From positions 1 through 26,258 of IMG/VR virus record IMGVR_UViG_3300033273_000625: a stretch of 26,258 bases of DNA. One strand, 5' to 3'. Within the stretch, counting starts at the first letter, position 1, and each line of letters opens with the position of its first letter. The DNA comes from a virus. The notes under the pieces were generated by a model, which did no database searches, had not been told where the DNA came from, and saw only the letters and a list, made by a program, of their open reading frames with translations. The translations under genes and the position numbers were made by a program. This document shows positions 12,437 through 17,696 of this stretch, piece by piece.

Positions 12437-12624
12437 TGGCAACTATTTCACAAAAGTACATTGGCGACCGCGAAGTGTTCACCAGTCCTCGCGGTTCAAG
12501 GTATATCATCACCGATGATGGGCGCAAGCTTTATATCAGCAAAAATGACAAAGCCTATGGTCGATCCTTCAAGCCACGTCGCGGTGCTTACAAAAGATTT
12601 CTCGAATCACAAAAAACTATTTAA
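12436..12624 (+). CDS. Hypothetical basic protein (62 aa)
   Basis: TAATG overlap with the previous gene. MATISQKYIGDREVFTSPRG, SRYIITDDGRKLYISKNDKA, then a basic tail SFKPRRGAYKRFLESQ. The first ~45 residues read as a small beta sheet; the tail is nucleic-acid-like. Last gene of the rep operon; the TAGAAT-headed structured leader follows nine bases later. Confidence 0.6.
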   Translation: MATISQKYIGDREVFTSPRGSRYIITDDGRKLYISKNDKAYGRSFKPRRGAYKRFLESQKTI

Positions 12625-12632
12625 TTCTGCGG

Positions 12633-12723
12633 TAGAATAACTTCGGTGCATATGTGGTAACTTGCGCCTGGCACATCGGAGTAGTGACCCGATGAAAACC
12701 CCTTTCTTAATCGGGGAAAGGGG
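12633..12723 (+). promoter_or_regulatory. TAGAAT element and structured leader with hairpins
   Basis: A possible -10 TAGAAT stands at 12633-12638. Downstream, CATCGG (12674-12679) pairs with CCGATG (12689-12694) around a loop containing AGTAGTGA, and CCCCTTTC (12699-12706) pairs with GAAAGGGG (12716-12723), followed by CTTT only. The second hairpin could end the rep operon or an RNA starting here. No ORF of note is inside, so a short structured non-coding RNA or attenuated leader is possible. Confidence 0.4.
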
Positions 12724-12786
12724 CTTTGCCAAAATAATTGATTTAAGTGGATTATATTTCTGTAAAAAATTCAGTTAATCCTTTAT

Positions 12787-12861
12787 TTGAAAATTATCTT
12801 CGACAAGATATAATAATTCAGATTCACATCTTTTTTGTGTTTCTTCACTTCGCTTCAGCTT
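12787..12861 (+). promoter_or_regulatory. Sigma-70 promoter and SD-less leader (cassette 1)
   Basis: TTGAAA 12787-12792, 16-bp spacer, perfect TATAAT 12809-12814. The predicted RNA starts near 12821; CACA/TGTG around a T-rich loop (about 12825-12839) can form a small 5' stem. Then TTCTTCACTTCGCTTCAGCTT leads to ATG 12862 without a Shine-Dalgarno sequence, as in the other cassettes of this region. Confidence 0.7.
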
Positions 12862-13035
12862 ATGCATCCCGATCTTAGTGTTAAAGAGTACGGCCTATTG
12901 ATTGATTCAATCGAATGGGAATTGACTTTTTTGCGTGAAGCTGGCTGGGACAATTGTCGGCGCTATTACCGCTTAGTTGACATCCAGCAGCGCATTCAAC
13001 AATTTATCGACCACACATCACCTCTCCGATCATGA
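12862..13035 (+). CDS. Hypothetical protein (57 aa)
   Basis: ATG 12862 (MHPDLSVKEYGLLIDSIEWE) to TGA 13033-13035. Helical, with LTFLREAGWDNCRRYYRLVDIQQRIQQFI. Start placed after the promoter/leader described above; a longer frame from 12835 would begin inside the leader. It overlaps the ASCH-like gene by ATGA, forming a two-gene cassette. Not recognised. Confidence 0.6.
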   Translation: MHPDLSVKEYGLLIDSIEWELTFLREAGWDNCRRYYRLVDIQQRIQQFIDHTSPLRS

Positions 13036-13478
13036 ACACCAGTGCAATTGCAGACTCGGCAATCCTTCGTGCATTGTCCATTAAAACGATCTATGCAGAC
13101 AAAATAAGAGAACGATCCAAACTTTGGGAATTGCGGACTTATTCACCCAACGTTGCCCCAGACGGTTGGATTGCATTGTATGAATCAAGGCCAACTCAAG
13201 CGATTCAAACAATTATTCAGATCGGACATACATTTAAATTAGATCCTGATGATGCTTGGGAACGATATGAGGATCAGCTAGGCATCGAGTTCGAGGATTA
13301 CTTCTCTTATTTTCGGAAGCGTAAATATGCCTTCGGCATGGAGATACAAGATGTTCGATCTTTCGATCCAGTGTCATTGGCAACTTTGCGTCGAGAAAAT
13401 GATTTTGTAGTTCCGCAAATGTGTATGCCACTCAAGTCCATCCATAAGCGCATTCTTGCCGAATGGTTGAGACCATAA
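13032..13478 (+). CDS. ASCH/PUA-like domain protein
   Basis: A 148-aa protein. LSIKTIYADKI (residues 15-25), SKLWELRTY (29-37) and GWIALYESRPTQAI (45-58) are the ordered motifs of ASCH domains: the first strand, the basic E-x-R pocket and the beta strand after the P-x-G-x-W turn. ASCH proteins bind RNA or modified nucleotides; some hydrolyse N4-acetylcytidine. The C-terminal half (~75-148) is helical and aromatic (YFSYFRKRKYAFGMEI) and is less familiar. The immediate leader is CTCCGATC before ATG 13032, an echo of the CCCGATTCA element. Role in the phage is unknown. Confidence 0.7.
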   Translation: MNTSAIADSAILRALSIKTIYADKIRERSKLWELRTYSPNVAPDGWIALYESRPTQAIQTIIQIGHTFKLDPDDAWERYEDQLGIEFEDYFSYFRKRKYAFGMEIQDVRSFDPVSLATLRRENDFVVPQMCMPLKSIHKRILAEWLRP

Positions 13479-13489
13479 AAAACGAGCAT

Positions 13490-13563
13490 TTGACTTCCTC
13501 TTGTTCTCGTATATAGTTCAATTGTCAGCTCACCACTGACACTTACTTCACCCGATTTTTTCA
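13490..13563 (+). promoter_or_regulatory. Promoter, 5' hairpin and CCCGATT leader (cassette 2)
   Basis: TTGACT 13490-13495, 16-bp spacer, TATAGT 13512-13517. TGTCAG (13523-13528) pairs with CTGACA (13536-13541), loop of seven, exactly where the RNA should begin. ACTTACTTCA follows and CCCGATT (13551-13557) stands just before ATG 13564. No Shine-Dalgarno sequence. Confidence 0.7.
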
Positions 13564-14010
13564 ATGACTATTGTTCCAATTTTTGACACAATGTGTAAGT
13601 TGGCTATTGCCGACAACACTTTGCAGCATTATGTCGATGATCTAACTATACATGATCGAGCCCATCTTCAACACATTGACCTCGATTCAACTTGGCTCTG
13701 GATTGTCCATAAAAATGGCACTCACATGGCCCGATGGGATGAAGACAGATATGCCGGTTCTAAAGACTCACATCTGGAGTGTTTGATTCGAGCTGGTCTT
13801 AATGGCAGTTGGCCGAATCACAAGGCATTTCTCATTCACATTGTCCACAGAAATGAGAGTTTGTCACCCGGTGTTTTTGGCACTATTAATAAGGTTTCGC
13901 TCCAGACCTTGCAAACTAAACTGCCAAGGCCGAAGCCTCAGGTTAAATTACCCAAGCTGAACCGACAGCAACAGGTTCTTTCTGCCGCCACTGGTTTTTC
14001 TTATCTGTGA
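13564..14010 (+). CDS. Hypothetical protein (148 aa)
   Basis: ATG 13564 after its own promoter and leader. The product begins MTIVPIFDTMCKLAIADNTL; a central segment with WLWIVHKNGTHMARWDEDRY and NHKAFLIHIVHRNESLSPGVFGTINK looks like a small alpha/beta fold with His and Trp clusters, and the C terminus is Pro/Lys-rich (LPRPKPQVKLPKLNRQQQ). I do not recognise the family. It heads a four-gene coupled cassette (13564-14717). Confidence 0.6.
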   Translation: MTIVPIFDTMCKLAIADNTLQHYVDDLTIHDRAHLQHIDLDSTWLWIVHKNGTHMARWDEDRYAGSKDSHLECLIRAGLNGSWPNHKAFLIHIVHRNESLSPGVFGTINKVSLQTLQTKLPRPKPQVKLPKLNRQQQVLSAATGFSYL

Positions 14011-14012
14011 CC

Positions 14013-14192
14013 ATGTACGAAGTATTTGCCGTTATTACAGACGAGCATGGCTCACGCTATGTGCCGACTGGCTACGGTTCAATGCACCGCACTGTAGCTG
14101 AGAATCTTAGGCGAAAGCTGATGATGACTCAACCAGCCGCTCAATTTTTCATCGAGTACACCCAATCTGAGGATCAATTCAATGCTTACTAA
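14013..14192 (+). CDS. Hypothetical protein (59 aa)
   Basis: ATG 14013 is preferred; a GTG two codons earlier (14007) overlaps the previous stop. MYEVFAVITDEHGSRYVPTG, then SMHRTVAENLRRKLMMTQPAAQFFIEYTQ: a strand-helix-strand miniature protein. Its end overlaps the next gene by 11 bases. Not recognised. Confidence 0.55.
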   Translation: MYEVFAVITDEHGSRYVPTGYGSMHRTVAENLRRKLMMTQPAAQFFIEYTQSEDQFNAY

Positions 14193-14505
14193 ACCGAAAC
14201 TTGAGTGCCTCGGCGCACTTGTCTGGTCATTTGGTGTTGCACATCGCCTTGAAAATGACTGTCAGTTCACGGCTGATGTGACAAATATGGTTCAGTTATT
14301 CCGATCAGGTGATTGGGGTGACTTAGACGAAGAAGATTGGGAATGCAATGTCCAAACTTGCAAGAGCAACACAGGCGGTACTTTGATGGGATGTTACAAG
14401 TCATTCGATGGCACCAGGATTTGGATCATGACAAGCGGCTATGGGCAGCAGCAACTTGGCCGAGATTATTGCTACACAACTGTGTTGTTTCCCGAGGAGT
14501 ACTGA
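14182..14505 (+). CDS. SGDWGD-motif small phage/plasmid protein (107 aa)
   Basis: ATG 14182. Residues 41-54 read RSGDWGDLDEEDWE, and the end is TTVLFPEEY; between them lies a strand pair around GCYKSFDGTRIWIMTSGYG. I know the combination of a GDWGD/EE acidic motif, a 'FDGTR-IWI-T' strand and a TTVL-PEEY end from small proteins spread among phages and plasmids, whose function is not established. It sits in the middle of the coupled cassette, 3' end overlapping the next ATG (TGATG). Confidence 0.6.
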   Translation: MLTKPKLECLGALVWSFGVAHRLENDCQFTADVTNMVQLFRSGDWGDLDEEDWECNVQTCKSNTGGTLMGCYKSFDGTRIWIMTSGYGQQQLGRDYCYTTVLFPEEY

Positions 14506-14717
14506 TGAGCAACAATCCACTTATTAATGCAGGAATCAGACAAGCACTCGGTCAATTGTTTGAAATGGGTGCCGAGCATCATGCATATTATTGGTTGGAT
14601 GAACTCCACCAAGTTGATGGTTATCCAATAGAAGATCGGTGGAATGCAATGACACTGCGGCAAATTCAGTCAGATGTTGCACTTAACGCCGCACAGTTAG
14701 GTGAAATAATACCATAA
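14505..14717 (+). CDS. Hypothetical protein (70 aa)
   Basis: ATG 14505 has the best ribosome-binding site of the cassette: GAGGAG 14494-14499, 5 bases away. MSNNPLINAGIRQALGQLFE, HHAYYWLDELHQVDG, MTLRQIQSDVALNAAQLGEI: helical, acidic. Stop overlaps a possible terminator region at 14744. Not recognised. Confidence 0.6.
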   Translation: MSNNPLINAGIRQALGQLFEMGAEHHAYYWLDELHQVDGYPIEDRWNAMTLRQIQSDVALNAAQLGEIIP

Positions 14718-14743
14718 GAATCGCTCATCTTAAAATAACAACC

Positions 14744-14765
14744 GAGGCTTGACTTTTCAAGCCTC
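14744..14765. promoter_or_regulatory. Nine-base perfect dyad over the -35 of the DUF932 promoter
   Basis: GAGGCTTGA (14744-14752) and TCAAGCCTC (14757-14765) are exact inverted copies with a 4-base loop CTTT. The -35 hexamer TTGACT (14749-14754) lies inside. It may terminate the preceding cassette (the following bases TTAGT are only weakly T-rich) or act as an operator, or both. Confidence 0.55.
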
Positions 14766-14830
14766 TTAGTATATATTAAAAAGGTGGAAATCACTAATCC
14801 ACATTTACATTCACTTCACACCCGATTCAA
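14749..14830 (+). promoter_or_regulatory. Promoter, 5' hairpin and CCCGATTCA leader (cassette 3)
   Basis: TTGACT 14749-14754, 17-bp spacer, TATATT 14772-14777. GTGGA (14784-14788) pairs with TCCAC (14798-14802) at the predicted RNA 5' end. TTCACTTCACA follows, then CCCGATTCA (14821-14829) before ATG 14831. No Shine-Dalgarno sequence. Confidence 0.75.
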
Positions 14831-15835
14831 ATGCCTACCAAGAAAGCCGCTAAAGCCCCTCAAACCACCGGAGTTCTGCTCAATGGCAAGTCCGGTTATC
14901 ACCAGGAACATGAAGTTGTAGACGGCACATTGCCTGCCCGTGAAGCATTCACCCGTGCTAATGCATTATTCACAGTAGACAAAACGCCACTCATCTTCAA
15001 AAATCCCGTCACTGGTGAGATGCAAGACTCGGATCAACGTTGTGCTGTCTATCGGACAGACACAGGTGAACAGCTTGGCACTGTCGGCTTGGGTTATGAA
15101 TGCATCCAAAACGAACAACTGTGTCAGCTTGCCGAGTACCTAAGAGATGATTTGATCATGGACACCGTGATCACTCTCAAAGGTGGAGCTAAGGTCGCCT
15201 TTACTGGCAAAATTGTTGGAACTGATGAGGAGATTGTTGATGGTGATCGAGTTCACCGCAACTTAGTCGGCTATCTAAGTCATGATGGCACTACAGGCTT
15301 CGGCTGCTGCTTCACTGATGTGCGGGTTGTTTGCCAGAACACTCTCGGTTGGGCTCTATCTGGAGCCAAGAAGGATGGCAAAATCAAGCAAATCTCGCAC
15401 ACTAAAGTCGGTGTCAGTATGTATGACAATCTCCTCAAATCTATTGATGTAGCACGTCGGACTTTCAAGGAAGACACCAATGATTATCGTCGGATGCAAG
15501 AGACTCCTATGGAGTTCGAGGCTTACAGGAAATGGCTCACCCATCTCTACAACTGCAAGCCAATTCTGGCAGAGGATGGATCAATGATTGAAGCTGACAT
15601 CGCCCATAACAAGGTCAAGTTCAACCGACTTGCCCATGCTTGGGTTGGAGGCTATGGCACTGGTATCAATGGAGTTAGTGAGACTGCCTGGGGCGCATAC
15701 AATGCAGTCACAGAAGTCGAAACTAGCTTGAGAGATGCTCCAGATAGCCGTAACTTTATGACACCTAATGGTTACTACACCCGCAAGGTTGTGCAGAAAG
15801 CCAAGGATTCAATTCTGGAACTTTGCACTGCATGA
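14831..15835 (+). CDS. DUF932 phage/plasmid-like protein
   Basis: A 334-aa protein of the DUF932 type (phage/plasmid-like protein family). Typical features seen in order: VLLNGKSGYHQEHEVVDG with an opening segment that the family uses (residues ~15-32), VGLGYECIQNEQL (~87-99), KGGAKVAFTGKIVG, VGYLSHDGTTGFGCCFTDVRVVCQNTL (~145-171, the best-conserved block), and a long helical C terminus with HNKVKFNRLAHAWVGGYGTGI. Function in other phages is not established, though nucleic-acid or stress roles have been suggested. It is alone in its cassette, between promoter 3 and a strong terminator. Confidence 0.85.
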   Translation: MPTKKAAKAPQTTGVLLNGKSGYHQEHEVVDGTLPAREAFTRANALFTVDKTPLIFKNPVTGEMQDSDQRCAVYRTDTGEQLGTVGLGYECIQNEQLCQLAEYLRDDLIMDTVITLKGGAKVAFTGKIVGTDEEIVDGDRVHRNLVGYLSHDGTTGFGCCFTDVRVVCQNTLGWALSGAKKDGKIKQISHTKVGVSMYDNLLKSIDVARRTFKEDTNDYRRMQETPMEFEAYRKWLTHLYNCKPILAEDGSMIEADIAHNKVKFNRLAHAWVGGYGTGINGVSETAWGAYNAVTEVETSLRDAPDSRNFMTPNGYYTRKVVQKAKDSILELCTA

Positions 15836-15857
15836 TCCACTACAACCAACAATCCAC

Positions 15858-15885
15858 AAAGGGGTCGATCTGACCCCTTTTTTTT
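15858..15885 (+). terminator. Intrinsic terminator after the DUF932 gene
   Basis: AAAGGGGTC (15858-15866) and GACCCCTTT (15872-15880) form a 9-bp stem with loop GATCT, followed by five further T residues (15881-15885). Strong, plus-strand oriented, 22 bases after the DUF932 stop codon. Confidence 0.9.
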
Positions 15886-15928
15886 GGTCTATATGCCGAT
15901 AACCTTTTTTTTTCATTGGTTTTGCAGC

Positions 15929-16002
15929 ATGTGCTATGCATCATTCAGCAGCTGGATGCAAAAAAAATTAAGTTCGGAAGCTGGGACCCAAGGCCACCAC
16001 TG
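15929..16002 (+). repeat. First copies of two intergenic words duplicated near 17 kb
   Basis: Bases 15929-15949 (word containing GCTATGCATCATTCAGC) recur at 17052-17072 with 20 of 21 matches. Bases 15983-16002 (GGGA..CAAGGCCACCACTG) recur at 16987-17006 with 18 of 20 matches. The two words are in opposite order in the two regions. The ORF 15884-16072 crosses this stretch but begins inside the terminator and is not called. Apart from these words and the cassette 4 promoter, I see nothing in 15886-16197. Confidence 0.6.
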
Positions 16003-16135
16003 GAGTCTTATTGAGGAGCATTCTCAACACCAGACCCAGGTACCCTGTCAGACCTTATTTCACCCAACTTAAGTCAGCAAAAAAATCTTAATCATCGGTG
16101 CATCCGCACGGACTACACGGTTTATCAACTTGCCA

Positions 16136-16197
16136 TATATTAAAAGAGTGGAAGACATCACTTATTCCACACTTCACTTCACTTCTTTCCCGATTCA
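16136..16197 (+). promoter_or_regulatory. Promoter, 5' hairpin and CCCGATTCA leader (cassette 4)
   Basis: TATATT at 16136-16141 with no good -35. GTGGAA (16148-16153) pairs with TTCCAC (16165-16170) at the expected RNA start. ACTTCACTTCACTTC follows, then CCCGATTCA (16189-16197) directly against ATG 16198. No Shine-Dalgarno sequence. The design is the same as cassettes 2 and 3, so an alternative sigma or activator for the -35 is possible. Confidence 0.6.
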
Positions 16198-16410
16198 ATG
16201 GACAGCAAGCAAATCCAATTCTGGATGACTGTCATGATCCGATCTGAGATTCATGAACAGTTAAAGGATATGTCTGAAGCAGATCGTCCGATCAACATCA
16301 ACAACCCTGGTGATGACCCGAACTTTCATGCACTGGTCAATCGCATCAAGCAGGAAATGGAAATCCATCTTGTGAACAGGGTTGACCACTATCTATCCGA
16401 GGGCTTCTGA
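16198..16410 (+). CDS. Hypothetical protein (70 aa)
   Basis: ATG 16198 follows CCCGATTCA directly. Product MDSKQIQFWMTVMIRSEIHE, then a polar loop with PININNPGDDPNFHALVN and a helix IKQEMEIHLVNRVDHYLSEGF. Its stop TGA (16408-16410) lies within the terminator hairpin that ends the cassette. Not recognised. Confidence 0.6.
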   Translation: MDSKQIQFWMTVMIRSEIHEQLKDMSEADRPININNPGDDPNFHALVNRIKQEMEIHLVNRVDHYLSEGF

Positions 16411-16422
16411 GCCCTCTTTTTT
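16399..16422 (+). terminator. Intrinsic terminator spanning the stop codon
   Basis: GAGGGCT (16399-16405) and AGCCCTC (16410-16416), 7 bp with loop TCTG, then TTTTTT (16417-16422). The last codons and stop of the 70-aa gene form one arm and the loop, so the ribosome terminating here would sit on the hairpin and may lower termination. The 16455 leader begins right after the T-run. Confidence 0.85.
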
Positions 16423-16454
16423 CCACTTCAATTCACCACACCACCCGATTCATC
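16423..16454 (+). promoter_or_regulatory. SD-less CCCGATTCA leader without its own promoter
   Basis: CCACTTCAATTCACCACACC precedes CCCGATTCA (16444-16452) and ATG 16455. I find no -35/-10 between this leader and the terminator, so the gene is probably reached by read-through from cassette 4. The leader composition (no G before CCCGATTCA, rich in C, A and T) matches the other cassettes. Confidence 0.5.
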
Positions 16455-16676
16455 ATGCAGATTTACTTCAATCGTCCGTGTGCTTGCCGCCTTTATCAGG
16501 CGCTAGGTCAGATACTTTGGCTCGACTCAGCCACTGGTGATGCCGCAACAGATGAGCAGAAACTCGAAGCTCTTGCACAATTCAAGGCGAACCTGAAAGA
16601 GGAAATTGGAATTGACCGCATCAACATTATGCAAGATGAGGTCTATTGCACACTTGTAAACCCGATGGAGTTCTGA
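16455..16676 (+). CDS. Hypothetical protein (73 aa)
   Basis: ATG 16455 after a CCCGATTCA leader. MQIYFNRPCACRLYQALGQI, then an acidic helix ATDEQKLEALAQFKANLKEE and a strand-like end INIMQDEVYCTLVNPMEF. Three cysteines but no recognised metal motif. Followed three bases after its stop by the next gene. Not recognised. Confidence 0.6.
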   Translation: MQIYFNRPCACRLYQALGQILWLDSATGDAATDEQKLEALAQFKANLKEEIGIDRINIMQDEVYCTLVNPMEF

Positions 16677-16679
16677 TCA

Positions 16680-16901
16680 ATGGCAAACTTACCTGAATTC
16701 AATGCTCCGCATCAACTCCCTCCAAGCACCCGACTTTTACATGTCACTAGGCTCCGAAAAGCACTAGAGCAGCTAATGACCGAAAGAGAGCGTGATTATT
16801 ACGAATGTCTGTTTGAACATCTCACCGACTTTCAAAATGACTTGCTCATCGATCTTGAGAGATCAGTTCCACCACTTGATCCATCCAAGCTTCCAGACTA
16901 A
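16680..16901 (+). CDS. Hypothetical protein (73 aa)
   Basis: ATG 16680. MANLPEFNAPHQLPPSTRLL, then a long helix HVTRLRKALEQLMTERERDY, and YECLFEHLTDFQNDLLIDLE. The Pro-rich start and helical rest are typical of small structural or regulatory proteins; not recognised. Translation may be coupled to the previous gene. A terminator follows 16 bases after the stop. Confidence 0.6.
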   Translation: MANLPEFNAPHQLPPSTRLLHVTRLRKALEQLMTERERDYYECLFEHLTDFQNDLLIDLERSVPPLDPSKLPD

Positions 16902-16916
16902 AAATCCAACTTACAG

Positions 16917-16945
16917 CCCTGGAGTGAAATCCAGGGATTTTTTTT
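16917..16945 (+). terminator. Intrinsic terminator ending the small-cassette region
   Basis: CCCTGGA (16917-16923) and TCCAGGG (16930-16936), 7 bp with loop GTGAAA, then A and eight T residues (16938-16945). Separates the cassettes from the packaging module, implying that the module starts from its own promoter between here and 17124. Confidence 0.9.
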
Positions 16946-16986
16946 GGCTTTCCACCAGGTCACACAACTGTCCATCATGGACCTTT

Positions 16987-17072
16987 GGGAAGCAAGGCCA
17001 CCACTGCATTCCCAAGCTCGAACATCAATTTTTTCCATATTCAGCTGCTTTATGAGCTATGCATCATTCAGC
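16987..17072 (+). repeat. Second copies of the duplicated intergenic words
   Basis: GGGA..CAAGGCCACCACTG is at 16987-17006 and the GCTATGCATCATTCAGC word at 17052-17072, reverse order relative to 15929-16002. A short palindrome, GTCCATCATGGAC (16970-16982), precedes them. The ATG at 17052 would start a 10-codon peptide (MSYASFSLSE), upstream of the ParB-like gene. Confidence 0.6.
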
Positions 17073-17123
17073 TTGTCAGAATGAAAAAAACAAGTTATCG
17101 TTACTTCAGTAAAACTATTCTGC

Positions 17124-17693
17124 ATGACCGCCAATACTCCCAAGGATATTGGGGATTTGATAGGTGATCCTAAAAACGCCAGGAAACGTACAACACAATC
17201 CAGGGCGCTAATTGAAGAATCGCTTAAGTCATTTGGTGCGGCTCGTTCTATTGTCATTGACGAATCGAATACTATCTTGGCCGGCAACGGTACAGTAGAA
17301 GCCGCTGCCGCACAAGGCATTAGCCGTGTCCGAGTTATTGAAACCGATGGCGATGAAATCATTGCCGTAAAACGGTCTGGTTTGAGCGATTCACAAAAAG
17401 TTGGACTCGCCTTGGCAGATAATCGTACTGCTGATTTAGCGGAGTGGGATGCACAGATGCTGCAGTCACTCGCCGCTGAGCATGATGTTTCCCCTTGGTT
17501 TTCCGAGGATGATATAAATGAACTTCTCGCCAAAGAAGATGAATTTGACCCTGATGATCCGACTGAAGATCAATCAGATAAAATCGACGCAGTTTTTCAG
17601 ATCATTGTAAATTGCCGCAATGAAGAGGAACAAACGGCGACTTTGGACTACCTATTGGGCCAGGGTCTCGACTGTAAAGCCATGAATGCTTGA
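17124..17693 (+). CDS. ParB/Srx-like domain protein
   Basis: A 189-aa protein. Residues ~8-95 form a ParB N-terminal-like (ParB/sulfiredoxin) domain: NARKRTTQSRALIEESLKSFGAARSIVID, ILAGNGTVEAAAAQGISRVRVI, which is the nucleotide-binding GxGxxxA loop region, and ADNRTADLAEWD (98-109), common in phage ParB-like proteins. A C-terminal acidic stretch (EDEFDPDDPTEDQSD) and a short helical domain follow. CTP/ATP-dependent DNA binding or nuclease-like activity is possible. It is directly upstream (4 bp) of the ABC-GNAT gene and the terminases, so it may act in DNA modification or packaging; chromosome partitioning is unlikely without a ParA. Confidence 0.75.
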   Translation: MTANTPKDIGDLIGDPKNARKRTTQSRALIEESLKSFGAARSIVIDESNTILAGNGTVEAAAAQGISRVRVIETDGDEIIAVKRSGLSDSQKVGLALADNRTADLAEWDAQMLQSLAAEHDVSPWFSEDDINELLAKEDEFDPDDPTEDQSDKIDAVFQIIVNCRNEEEQTATLDYLLGQGLDCKAMNA

Positions 17694-17696
17694 GTT

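Noticed and set aside
12640-12694. Glutamine-type riboswitch (glnA/downstream-peptide RNA)
   Set aside because: Only the AGTAG-like loop is suggestive; the required GUUCA-type upstream block and the pseudoknot partners are not visible, so no riboswitch is called.
15884-16072. 62-codon plus-strand ORF after the DUF932 gene
   Set aside because: It starts inside the terminator T-run region, has no ribosome-binding site, low protein quality and crosses the duplicated intergenic words; only its possible internal ATG 15929 keeps slight interest.
17124-17693. Plasmid or chromosome partition ParB
   Set aside because: No ParA and no parS-like repeats; position beside the terminase genes and the 189-aa length favour a phage-specific ParB-like protein.
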